This document shows, piece after piece, positions 23,217 through 33,600 of a stretch of 64,000 nucleotides of DNA (position 1 is the stretch's first letter; the number at the start of each line of letters is the position of its first letter). This stretch comes from Auriscalpium vulgare (Eukaryota; Basidiomycota; Agaricomycetes; Russulales; Auriscalpiaceae). The notes beneath the pieces were generated by a model. It ran no database searches. It was not told where the DNA came from and worked only from the letters and a program-made list of their open reading frames with translations. A program made the translations under genes and the position numbers. The stretch covers positions 992,001-1,056,000 of the forward strand of contig JAHBBC010000012.1 in assembly GCA_019915015.1 (NCBI GenBank), written 5' to 3'.

Positions 23217-25019
23217 ATGAGCTCAAGTGTCTCTAAGTACGCACAGAATTTTCGGCGAATTAAAACAAACCATTAATGGGGCATTCTCCCGAACAGAACA
23301 GTGAAAAGTGCCGACTGGATTGTCGGGGCCGGCGCGTCGCGCTTGTCGTCGTTCGACGAGTTGTCCGCATGGAGTGGCCAGTCGCAACTGTCGGAGGCGT
23401 GTAAGACGCTCGACGAGGACATCACCAATCTCAACGAGGTATTGCACGCATTCCGAGTCCGCCGCAACGCCCTCGCGGCCGTTGCCTGGCTGCCCACGGA
23501 GATCCTCGTGCTCATATTCAAGGCCCTCGCTTCCGTCTACCCTCCTGGCCATCGCCGGCGACCCCGGTGCATGGGTTGGGTTGGGATCACTCACGTCTGC
23601 CGTCGCTGGCGCGAGGCCGCAATAGACTGTCCGGTACTGTGGGCGAAGATCGACGTGGCATTTCCGGCGCGGTGGATGGAGGTTTTCATGGAGCGCGCGA
23701 GCTTGATGCCGCTGGACATCACACTGGACGTTCCCGTGTCCGCGCACCTCGACGGGCGTCAGATGGAGCTGATCCTCGAGCACCTCCCCCACACGCGCTC
23801 TCTGTCGTTCGACATCCAGCGTGACGATCAGATTGCTCTGTTCGGGCGCATACTCGCGTCCCGCGCGCCCCTCCTCGAGTTCCTCAGCGTAAAACGGGTG
23901 GGGAGCGCGCTGCCGATCAAGATGCCAAAAATCCTGTTTTCAGGCGACGCTCCCAAGCTGAACAGCATCTGTGTACGGGATATCAGCGAGCTGCCATGGC
24001 CTACGCTCGCATCGACGCGACTCGAAACCCTCTGGCTGTCGATTGAGAAGCAGCCGCCTGCCTCCCACCACCCACCCCTTGCGCAGATCCTCACGTTCTT
24101 CTCCCATATGACGACCCTTCGTACCATTACGCTGGTCAATTTCGTCCCCCGTGCCTCCGAACAGGCGTCACTCTCCACCGATCGCTTCACGCTACCGCAA
24201 CTTACTTCCTTCACTATTGCAGGCGATGCGGCCGACTGCACGTCACTACTCGCGCGCCTCCGTATGCCATGTCTGGAGCGACTCGAGCTGATGCTCACTG
24301 CTTCAAACGGCCTTGACTATGTCCTTCTGTTCCCCGTCGTGGCCGGTCATCTCGGCGGCCGCCGGGCGGCTCCCATCGACCTGTTATCGTTCTTCTCCGA
24401 CAACCCGGACGAGGTTATGGAAGTTACACTCCATCGGGAACCCACGGATGCCGCCTCGCTGTCTTCGGTCAACCTCTTTCTCCGGTGGGATTGGGACACG
24501 TCGTCTACGCACCTCATGAAGACCCTCTGCGCCCTGCTTCCGCGGGGAGAAGTCGCGACGGTTGAAGTCGACGTTCGCATCTCGTCCGAGTGGAGTGACC
24601 TCTGGAACGTCAAGGAATGGCTCGACATATTCGGGCGCCTGAAGGGGGTCCGCACGCTAAAGCTAACGTGCGAGCCCATCGAGGCAATTTGCGAAGCGCT
24701 GACCATGTCCACGTCCACGTCGCAGCAAGTCGTCGATTTGAGCGAATGGGAGGTGCCGAAAAAGAATTCGGACGGCCGGAAGCGCTACTTCTTCCTCCCC
24801 GACCTGTCGACGCTTGTAGTCCGCCGCACGGAGATTTCACCGCTCCTGGCGCCCGCGCTGCAGGAACGCAAGGACGCTCAGACGAGGCTGAGAAGGTTGT
24901 CCATTGCGGAGTGCTGGACGGCCGCGGAGTGCGTGGACAAGCTGCGCGATATCGTCAAAGAAGTGGAGTGGGACGACGTGGAGAATGGATATGTCGAGGA
25001 TGAAGCCCTGTTTATGTGA
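23217..25019 (+). CDS. F-box/LRR-like protein
   Basis: F-box proteins recruit substrates to SCF ubiquitin ligases. Two exons (23217-23236 and 23297-25019) give 580 aa in frame. A start at 23168 with donor at 23230 is equally in phase and would lengthen the N-terminus. The F-box near residues 60-110 reads LPTEILVLIFKALASV ... HVCRRWREAAIDCPVLW. It is followed by leucine-rich repeat-like strands (LEFLSVKRV, RLETLWLSI, LERLELMLT, VRTLKLTCE). The substrate is unknown; this is a large, fast-evolving family in agaricomycetes. Confidence 0.85.
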
Positions 25020-25214
25020 GTCGTACCTCACATGCGCACAGTGTTACCGCATTTCGTAAGGAGTCAACGATAGTGCAAAATTGTACGATTACTCTGTAGC
25101 CTCATTTCCTCCGAATCAAGCACTACTTTTTCGCTCAAAATAAATAAATTTCGATGAGAGAACCTCTAAGAGATAACCCCGGAGAGGGTCGCGGGCGCAA
25201 AGGCTAATGCATGT

Positions 25215-25830
25215 CTACCTCGTGCAGAATGCGCCCCTCGCCATGTGCTGCATGGGTGGTGAAAGTAAGTGGCGGTGTGGAATCTTCACCTGGCGGCTGC
25301 CCTCAGGAGCGGCAGGGAGTACGCCGCGCCTACCAGGGATATCGCTGGCGCCTTGCGCGAGTGTAGCGTGGGGAGCTTCGACAATTTCGAGGAAGACGAC
25401 GAGCTCCGGTGACGAGCATGCGCCAACCTCGCTAAGACCAAGGGCTTCGAACAGTATTTCCACCGGCATGCTTGGGCCACGCAGGCGTGCGCAGTCCTAC
25501 TTCTCTCTTCGGGATGTTTTCCTGAGTGTGAACTCAGAGGCGTGGATGTTTGCGTGAAGGGTCAAGTGTGGCTAACTCGGAACGGCGCTCGAAGCTGTAG
25601 GCCGCTTTTCGCTCGCAACACGTGTAGCAGGTCAATTGCAACTTGTGCTGGATGAACTCGAGATAGCTGATATAGTTGGAGGGAGGATGGTACTTGAACT
25701 TGGCGTCCGGTCCTAAACCCCATGGGCATTATAGAGGGCGACAGCGAGGACTTCGGGGTTGACCTTGGCCAGATCCGCGGTGGTCGGCGGCCAGACAGAG
25801 GAGCGCGGCTTCGTTCGAAGTTACACAGCG
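25215..25830 (-). pseudogene. relic C of the MGN repeat family
   Basis: Minus-strand frames give DLAKVNPEVLAVALYNAHGV followed by a stop, then PPSNYISYLEFIQH. Further on come LFEALGL, SSPELVVFLEIVEAP, and in another frame ISLVGAAYSLPLLRAAA. The order matches two repeat units of the intact protein (PDLSAVDPAVLAQALFHAIG, PPADFVIYLEF, LASALYTALDL, SPEFVIFFEF, SLASAAYYFL). Stops and frameshifts show it is dead. It is more divergent than relics A and B. Confidence 0.65.
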
Positions 25831-26031
25831 AGCGACTTGAGACCGGTAATACAGATTGGTGCCAGCCGACAACCACGCGTTGACCGCCATGACAGTGTGG
25901 TCGAGCTCGCATACAACTCCGACGAATGATGGACCGGAGAGGCACTAATTGGTGGATTGAGCTGGGGAGCAGAGGATTGGCAGACGTGGGCGCGCATTTC
26001 CAATGACTGGGCATGAGGTCAAGTAAAAGTT

Positions 26032-27166
26032 TCAAAACGTTGGTGATGGCGCGGGTCCAAGGTGGTAGGTAAACTCGGAGGGATCTAGGTCGACTCCCAT
26101 CTGTCTGGCCTGCTTCATCAGGTTCTTGTACAACACAATTTGCGAGTGTATATTATTAGCGAAGCCTGCCATAGCACATGCCGATCAGACAGACACCGGG
26201 ATGAGTGGACACCACGAGGCAGCCTCACCATACACGTTTGCGTATTTGTATCTTTTTGCAGTGTCATACGGCGGCATGGGAACGAGCCTGCTACGCAGGT
26301 GCAGCCAGAGCAACTCCTCAAGCGTCCTGGGGGTATATTCTCGATCCGGATCGCTGATTTTCTCGTATTGCCTGGCGACGCCGTTGAGGTCGACGAGGTT
26401 GAGGCTCTGGACGCCGTAGTGTTGGCGGAGCTGCTCAGCATTCTCTGGTACTGCGTCAGTAGACGTTAGAGCGAGCAGCGGAAGACGTGCTCACCGACGA
26501 TGTTCATGCCGACCTTGACTGTGAGGCCATCTTCCATTATTTTCTGTCGTAATAACCAGTCAGTTACAGTGTGGAGGGAGAAGTGATAAACGCACGATGA
26601 ATCGAGGGGGGAGCACTGCGAATGTGAGGATCAGGCGACATACTAAAGGCAGCTGAAGAAGCGCACCTCTAATCCTCTCAACCTGCAGCAGGACGATATT
26701 CGACTTCGTGGAGAGTTGTAGCATCAACGTCTTTGTGCGTTCCCGTGGCCGCACTATCTTACGCAGAGTCGATGCGTACATGTCGAAACTGACAGGTCTT
26801 CACGAACAAGTTTGTTTCAGAATTCGGCGCACAGGCAGAGATGGCTCACCCTCGAAGCTGTCGTATGTACCGGTCGGCGGCATGTATGTCTTTCGCGAAA
26901 GAGAGCTCAGGCCGCGGGTAAGATGCCTCCCAGTTGTACCTCTTTATCCTCCGTGGTGAGTTTTCGGACAATGGGGGGTCTTCTAGAGTGTCTGAAGATT
27001 CTGCTGCAAGCGGTTGTGCGGAAAACGCGCGAGACGCTGGCGGTGGTGTTGTGCCATGACGACCCCAGCCTGAGAGTGGACCGTGGTGCATTTGAAGATA
27101 TGAGGCTGCTGGATTGCGTGTGCATGCGATGTACTTGTCAGAACATGAGACAAGACGAAGAAACAT
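26032..27166 (-). CDS. 3'-5' exonuclease-like (WRN/DnaQ-type RNase H fold), catalytic residues lost
   Basis: Six exons (26850-27166, 26667-26788, 26596-26615, 26495-26543, 26229-26450, 26032-26165) give 287 aa in frame. The pattern is that of fungal WRN-like exonucleases: YNWEASYPRPELSF, then exo I GFDMYAS, LTVKVGMNIV, exo II LVDLNGVARQYEK, and exo III FANNIHSQIVLYKNLMKQ. Active members have DxE in exo I, and Y with D (YAANDA) in exo III. Here these read DMY and FANN, so one Glu, one Tyr and one Asp are missing. The frame is intact, which suggests a maintained pseudoenzyme or very recent loss. The start at 27166 is the first in-frame ATG. Confidence 0.72.
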
Positions 27167-27293
27167 GGTGATTGGCAACGTGGCACGCTCCAGCTGCTCT
27201 ACATATTACCAGCGACGCCGCTCCGAAGAATATCAATGGTGATAATGTAATATTATTGCACTACTATATGTGTCCTACAGCTTTGATTGTTTC

Positions 27294-27335
27294 GTATCGT
27301 CAACAAAAAAACGTGTATCGTCAACAAAAAAACGT
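27294..27335. repeat. perfect 21-bp tandem duplication
   Basis: The unit gtatcgtcaacaaaaaaacg plus t occurs twice without mismatch, between the exonuclease-like gene and the next gene. Confidence 0.9.
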
Positions 27336-27366
27336 GCCGACAACCCAAACTCTTCTCGCCAACCGC

Positions 27367-28075
27367 TCATAAATCCCTCGTGCCCTTTCCATCAACCTTC
27401 GAACGCGAGGAGGCTAGTCTCATCGCAATCAGGATATCCTTCACTTCCTTGTGTAAGGCCGCCATGTCATTGTACGATTGATTCAGGCGCCTCCTCAGAG
27501 CTAGGAGCTCAACCACCTTCAAGTTTCTTTCATTGGGATCTGTGATCCACGCCTTCCTTATTTCACGCAGAAAGTTGTCCGCATCGTTCTCATGCGCCCC
27601 TGTGATGTAGAGCAGGTCTTCCATATCCTTCATGAGGGCAGAGAATGGTGTGCATAGGTGCGAGTGGTTCTCGGGGGCATCCAACATTTTGAGCGTGACA
27701 TCCCAGATGAAGCGGAAGTTTGGAGTCGGCAGCGATGCAATGTCGGCTAGACAGTTTTCTGCCCGCACACGGGTGCGCTCGCATGCTTCTTCATCGACGA
27801 GGCTTTTCATGAAGTCATCCTCGGGTGGGTTAAAGAAGGACCTCTTGAGGCTTGCCACAAAGGCGTCTAACATGCTCGTGTCAGTAGAGTTATGAGATAC
27901 CTCGAGACTTAGTAAACTTGCCTGGATCAACCTTCTCCGGAGTTGGCGGAAGGGCGAACCCAGAGAACCGCTTGGAGTCCTCACGCATCTGCGCAAGCCT
28001 TCCTGGCTCTGACAGAAGAGAAGGGTCGAGGGCGACCAAATCGCAGAAGGGGATAGTGATGAAGTGTTTAGACAT
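27367..28075 (-). CDS. hypothetical protein, two exons
   Basis: The start MSKHFITIPFCDLVALDPS at 28075 and the long second frame join through an intron at 27867-27900 (only 34 nt, GTATCT...TAG). The result is 224 aa in frame. The second exon is helical and polar (DAFVASLKRSFFNPPEDDF; LALRRRLNQSYNDMAALHKE, likely coiled coil). I recognise no domain. The short intron is the weak point of the model. Confidence 0.55.
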
Positions 28076-28581
28076 TGCGATGAAGTTGTGGTGCGTGGGC
28101 GAAGATTGATATTATGGTATAGATAAGGCGAGTGATAGGACAAAATAGAGAATGTGATTGCGTGGATTAATGATACCACATTGGTGGATTTCGGGCGAGC
28201 TTTATAGTTGAGTGTATGTCTCACTCGACGCGGAAGCAGGAATTGGCCATCCTGCTACGCGCTAGTTTCTTCTCTCTCTCGGCTGGTCAGACGTGATGTC
28301 GGTGACGATAGCGAGTTAAAGTCACCCACGAGAGTGCAGCAGCAGCCTTCACCCGCCGTGAAGGGGATGTCAAGGACGCCTGATGAAAAATGCGAGCATA
28401 TTTCGACTGTCCGTCGTACGTGTGCGCCGTAAGCGTCTCGAGGCTGTGTCCCGCCGTGTCCCGCCATCCGCTATCCCGCCACCCGTTCCGCGATCCGCGA
28501 TCCGCAGGCTCAGGCGCGCGTAACGCTGCTGACCCGGGACAGTCACCGCGAGACAAAGGAACTCTAGATAGACGTCTTTAA
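28076..28581. other. intergenic
   Basis: Short GC-rich direct repeats of cgcgatc/cccgcca type occur at about 28440-28510. No gene is seen. Confidence 0.5.
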
Positions 28582-28687
28582 TCACATAGAATACAAAAAT
28601 TGCAGCCAAGGATCGCCACATACAGACAGGTACGTCACATAGAATACAAGAATTGCAGCCAAGGATCGCCAGACACAAACAAGTACG
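28582..28687. repeat. 53-bp tandem repeat, two copies
   Basis: Copies at 28582-28634 and 28635-28687 share cacatagaatacaa.aattg and cagccaaggatcgcca, with a few mismatches near the end of each unit. They lie just 3' of the RhoGAP pseudogene. Confidence 0.85.
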
Positions 28688-28738
28688 CCACGACGTTAGC
28701 GGGTAGTCGAGTTCAGAGCGCATTGCTAGTTGCGCCAA

Positions 28739-29560
28739 TCACACTGGATAATCTGCAGCGTTGTTGTCCACCTCCGACGGCATTGCGTCGCACACCCATT
28801 CATAGTCCTCGAGGGTTTTTGGACACAGCAGGCGGCTCGAGAGACTGCCCCACCGCTCGAGTAACCAGAGCATCGTCTCGCGGGCCTCTGGGAAGATACC
28901 GCCGAACAGCGCCTTTCCAAAGTGGTCCGCGATCTCGTCCAAGTCGAGATTATCGGGACCGAGGGGCAGTTTCGTAAAGGGGCAGCTTCGTAAAGAATGC
29001 GAACAGATAGACAAGGACAGAAAGGCTGTGTGTGGGAAGCAGGCGAAGGAAGTCCTGTGCGACAGATATCCGCCTAAGCTCATCGTTTGAGAGCTGAAAG
29101 GCGTTCGCTGGGTCCAACTCGTCGAGGTCGGACTGTCTCTTGGCACGGATCGAAGGCGCGACGCAGTATTTGTAGAGAGGATTGTAGATGATGTGGGGGA
29201 CCACTCCGCCGGGAATATTCGAGAGCCACGCATCCAATAACGCCGCCACGTCCGCGGTGCTCTCGGTGCGCAGAGTACAGCCATGGCCATACATCGGGGG
29301 CAAGTTGAAGTCGTGAACGAGGTCCGCATAGCGCTTGCGGTTTGCCTGCTCCCGGAACACACAACCTTCGTGGATCCCTGAATGCTCGGCGTGAGCTTTG
29401 TATGGTGTATACAAAGGACAGAAACACGTGCCTTTCCGGTATAACTGTTCGACAGGAGCTACAAGAGCAATCGGAAGGTCATGCCTGTAGCCGTCCATGT
29501 CGACGGTTGTCGACGCATATAGCGAGACTGTTGCCAAAGGCGTGGTAAAAGCATCTAGCA
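28739..29560 (-). pseudogene. RhoGAP-domain protein, frameshifted by a 16-bp tandem duplication
   Basis: RhoGAP features include GCVFREQANRKRYADL (equivalent of the arginine-finger GxFRvsG), TADVAALLDAWLSNIPGGVV, HSLSVLVYLFAFFTKLPL and FGKALFGG. The frame breaks exactly where a 16-bp unit is repeated (28962-28977 and 28978-28993). Removing one copy would restore LPLGPDNLDLDEIADHFG. The 5' end is unclear. A GTAAGT-type intron is possible at about 29550-29610, and upstream sequence is transposase relic. It would have acted on Rho GTPases. Confidence 0.7.
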
Positions 29561-29599
29561 ATCCATCGGCATGAGTTGAGACGTTGAGACAATGGGAGG

Positions 29600-30370
29600 A
29601 TGAACTTACGGTCATAGAAGAAAGGAAGTTGCTGTCCAGCCCGCACTCGCTCGAATCGCGGAGATGGGTTCATGATGGGAAGCTGAGAACCTGTGAGTAC
29701 TAAGATGAATGCATTCAAGGTATGGCATGCTCACTAGATCACAATCGACTGAGCGTGAGACGACGCGGACGACAACTGGTAGCCGTTGAGCGAGAGAGCA
29801 GGCAGCAAGCTGAAGCGCTGGCCGCGAGCCCGTCTGAACGTCTGCCCAGCTCGCAGACCTCGCAGACCCCAACCACGATCCAATCCCGTCGAAGATCGCG
29901 GCGGTGGATGCTTGACTCGTCGACGAAGACCATCTGAGCGGCTGTGTAGTGGAGCCGAGTGCCAGGTAGCACGATCGTCTTCATTTCTCAGCAGCGGGCT
30001 TGATGAGATTCTTGTAGGTGATTCCCATGGAAACTAGAGTGTTGTGGACGCCGGTGGCGATGGAGACGGGAAGGTCATGAAAGACGGCAAGCCAGACGAC
30101 GATCTCGTCGAGGTACATGGAAGCAATCTTGGGAACCAGTTCTTGCAATTCGGCCGCAATTTCGGGACCAATGCTGCGACGATGTCCCTGGGAGAGCATG
30201 GGGTCAACAACGCTGCTAGTATTCTCGAAAATCTCCTCCCATCTCGCGATACTTTTCTCCTGGACACCAAGTGCCGTGGTGATCTCCCAGCCTGAGTGCA
30301 GCTCCCAGCCGGCCTGAAGGAGCTGTAAGGCCCGCCGTTTAATGCCTGCATCAATCTTCCGGTACACCAT
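29600..30370 (-). mobile_element. decayed Tc1/IS630-like DDE transposon
   Basis: The intact N-terminal part (30370 to about 29984) starts MVYRKIDAGIKRRALQLLQ. It has a helix-turn-helix (ITTALGVQEKSIARW) and YLDEIVVWLAV, typical of basidiomycete Tc1-like transposases. Then QMVFVDESS (first catalytic Asp block) and LPIMNPSPR appear in shifted frames, so the catalytic half is broken and truncated. No terminal repeats were identified. Confidence 0.75.
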
Positions 30371-30594
30371 GCCAGGCTGAGAGGGGTTGTGACGAAGTAG
30401 GGTGAGGATACGGTGTGCTAGTGGTATTATTCGATTTGTTTTCGATTTTGTTTTCGATTTTACCGCTTTTTGCGTGCGGTTTCACACGCGCGGAGTCGTA
30501 GACAACCAGCGTCTGGTTCACTGGGCGGACGGGACAACATTTCTGCGCGCCTTCTGGGAGAACATATGCTTCACCTCAAAAGGAGGGAAGACGC

Positions 30595-32195
30595 TCAGTT
30601 GACAATCCATGGTACCTCGGAGAGCACAAAGTCGAAAAACTCTTGGTCCAGTAGTGACTGATACTCGCCGGAGACCTCCTCGGTTGTCGGACCCGTGCTG
30701 CCTGCCCCCTTTGAACGCGGCGAGAGATACGAAAAGTGTTGTTGCAACAGCGAGAGCGTCCGCTTCGTTCCCTTCGACTCAGGCTGTGCATATATTGAGC
30801 TTGCTGTCAGTGGAAGACCGAGATGTATGCGTACCTTGATGGCCAGGCCGATGTAGTTTGCTGGTAGCCCGTATCGGAGGACGCTCTCGATGAACAGACG
30901 GACAACTTTGAGGTGCACGAGTATCTGGAACGCTTCGGAGAAGTTTGTCCGCGACAGCCGCAACAGCTCCGTCTGCAAAGCGGTGAGACTTGACCTGTAT
31001 GCAAGACGCGTTGTCGTACCCAGAGCTCCTTCTCCGTTGTGTCAGCCATATCAAGTTCTTCACGCTCTTTCGAGAGTTGATCGTTGGAGAACTGGAAGTC
31101 CCTAACTATGTATCTGAGATATTACATCGTCAGGCAAGTGCTTATCGGTTAGCGAAGCAGGAGATCTCACTTTCGCTCACGGCATTGTGTGACGAATGTA
31201 TCATGCGACTTCTTGAAGAGGATTACTGAGAAGAGGGTATAGTCTTCGTCTGAGGCAACAGCTCTGAGTCGAGAGATGAAGATGATATGCGCGGCAGCGG
31301 GTTATGTGGGCACGTACGATGTTGATCGGGGCACGACCATCGGTGCTAGCCGCTCATAGCTCGACGTCCATTCCTTCGTGAGGTTCCTGTGCAAGCTCCA
31401 TAAGAGCACGAATCGAGGGGACTGGATCCACGCACTTTGGTACCGCAACCAGCAGTGTCTGCAGGTGCTCGGAGTCCTGTATGAAATTTTCCTTCGCAAC
31501 GACGTCGGCCAAGGACCGCACGGAGAGGTTTCCCCTGGGCCCGCTAGTCAGTGGGGATGCAGGAGCAGCGGGCAAGGGCCTCACGTCTTCTTGCGCTGCA
31601 GCTGGACCAACGAGCCTTTGGCCAAATTGTAGCTGTTCAGCTTTGCCTTCATCACGTTGTCTATCGAGTTCAGCTCCTGCAATGCCGAGGACAGACCAAT
31701 CAGCAGTCGCTCGCCCTCGCAGATGTCCAAGCCGCTGCGCACTTTTACGAGGATATCCACCATATCGCGCAGCGCACGCTGCGTGCCATATCGCCCCTCA
31801 TTCCACTTCCAATCCCGCAGCAGATAATCGTCCACGGGGACCTCGTTGACAAGGATGTGCTGCGAAAGCTTGGACGGGTCGTTGTTGAGCAAGTTCCGGA
31901 GGGTGTCCACGATCTTCGCCACGACCGCGGTGAAGACCGCCTCCTGCTTCGGGAGCTCCTCTGAAAGAGAGACCAGCGAGTCAAGGGTGCCTGTCTGCGG
32001 GGCGGTTAGTCCGTGCAGGGCGAAGTGAGGCGCGCCGATGCTTGCCTTGAAAGACGGGATGGACCATTGGCCTATGCTGCTCCGCGAGAATGTCTTGGAC
32101 TGCTGGGAGAGCTTGGACCCGATGTCCTGGAGCAGTCCCTCCGAGTCGCCGTCCTGGGGAACGGCGATGAGCCAGGTGCTTTGATCTGAGGGCAT
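30595..32195 (-). CDS. VMA5: V-type H+-ATPase subunit C
   Basis: Stalk subunit that links V1 and Vo and controls reversible assembly of the vacuolar proton pump. Seven exons: 31585-32195, 31436-31534, 31318-31386, 31171-31263, 31020-31113, 30835-30972, 30595-30783 (430 aa, in frame). Recognisable blocks are MPSDQSTWLIAVPQDGDSEG, VNEVPVDDYLLRDWKWNEGR, NLAKGSLVQLQRKKTGNLSV, KNLTKEWTSSYERLAPMVVP, RKYIVRDFQFSNDQLSKERE, and the terminal DQEFFDFVLSEVPWIVN. Cytosolic face of the vacuole. Divergent from the sulfurtransferase gene. Confidence 0.95.
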
Positions 32196-32332
32196 GGCAG
32201 TCACGACGAGCTCGAGGTCCAAGTCGAGCTGCTCTGTTCTCCCGATCTGGCAATCGCAGCGGCAGAGGGTCCCCGGAGTCCCGCTCGGAGCTGCCGAACG
32301 CGTCGAAATACAGCGTCGTACCACCACGACCC
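32196..32332. promoter_or_regulatory. divergent VMA5/sulfurtransferase promoter
   Basis: Only 137 bp separate the two start codons on opposite strands. Confidence 0.5.
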
Positions 32333-33600
32333 ATGCTGCGTTCCACCCTCCACGGCGGCTTCAAGCCTCTCGCTCGCGCACTGTCCGCGTCGGCGACGAC
32401 CGCGCCCCTCCTCGTCTCGCCCACCGAGCTCCATGCGCTGCGCGCCGCCGGCGATGTCGCCGTCCTCGACGCGAGCTGGCACATGCCCAACTCCCCCAGG
32501 AACGCGCGCGAGGAGTTTCTGGCCAAGCGCATACCCGGCGCACGGTACCTCAGCTTGGACGACGTCGCGAGCACGCACGAGCTCGGGCTCGCCCATATGA
32601 TGCCGAGCGGCGAGGTCCTTGCGCGTGCTTTAGGTGCGCCGGATCAGCCATGAGCGCGCGGACGCGGCCGCTGAATCCACGACAGAGGATTTTGGCGTTA
32701 CGCCCACCTCGCACGTTATCCTGTGAGGCCTCGCCTTCATATCTGTGCGCCGTCGATGGGCTGACATCCACCAGATACGACTCGCATGGCATATTCTCTG
32801 CACCTCGCGCCCTCTTCATGCTGCGATCGTTCGGGCATGACCGGTCTAGCGTGCTGGACGGCGGGCTGCCTCGCTGGGAGGCAGAGGGTCGGTCCGTCGA
32901 AGCCGGTCCTATTGAGGAGACAGCCAAGGGCACATACCCTGTCCCACCGGCGCCGAGCGACGCCGTGAGAAGTACGTCCGTCCCACCCCGATCTCGAACC
33001 CGGCCTCATGAGCACTTTCGTCGGCAGGCTACGAGCAGATGGTCCAGAACTCGACCGGCGACCTGTCCACCGATCTCACCGCAGAACTGGTCGTCGACGC
33101 GAGAGCGCGCGGAAGGTGCGTTTCGCCGGTTGCCATACTTAGACCATGCGTTTTGTCTAATCTGCCCTTGCCAGGTATCTTGGAACAACCCCCGAGCCCC
33201 GGCCGGGATTGCCCTCCGGGCACATTCCGGGCTCCTTCTCCCTTCCATTCGACACGTTTCTGCAGACCAACAACGTGCCGAACTCTGATAAAACATACAC
33301 GACCTACCTGCCTACGAATGAGCTTCGCAAGACGCTCGTGGACGCGGTTGGACCTGAGCACGCCCAGCAGGTCATCGACGGCAAACGGGCCATTACGACT
33401 ACTTGTGGCAGCGGCATGACAGCCGGTGTACTGTGGCTTGGTTTGAAGCTCATTGCATGGTCGACGAAGGTGGCATTGTATGACGAGGTAGGTTATCTTT
33501 GCTCTCCATTCCTGCTGTCGACTAAATGTGCACCGTGCAGTCGTGGACCGGATACGCGTCACGGGCGCAAAGCCCAATTGCAACGGGAGACAAACCTTGA
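32333..33600 (+). CDS. 3-mercaptopyruvate/thiosulfate sulfurtransferase (tandem rhodanese)
   Basis: Moves sulfane sulfur from mercaptopyruvate or thiosulfate to acceptors, in cysteine catabolism and tRNA thiolation (Tum1-like role inferred). Exons: 32333-32633, 32686-32722, 32775-32971, 33028-33115, 33175-33487, 33541-33600 (331 aa, in frame). Two rhodanese domains are present: LDASWHMPNSPRNAREEF and YDSHGIFSAPRALFMLRSFG in the first, GLPSGHIPGSFSLPFD in the second. The active loop CGSGMT carries catalytic Cys285. The CGSG type favours mercaptopyruvate over thiosulfate. The N-terminus (MLRSTLHGGFKPLARALSAS) looks like a mitochondrial targeting peptide. Confidence 0.93.

Noticed and set aside
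26560..26781. minus-strand frame first suspected as proline dehydrogenase
   Set aside because: The assembled six-exon protein follows the WRN/DnaQ exonuclease pattern instead.
30420..30470. gttttcgatt tandem stretches resembling the Harbinger ends
   Set aside because: Short AT-rich simple repeat without an inverted partner.
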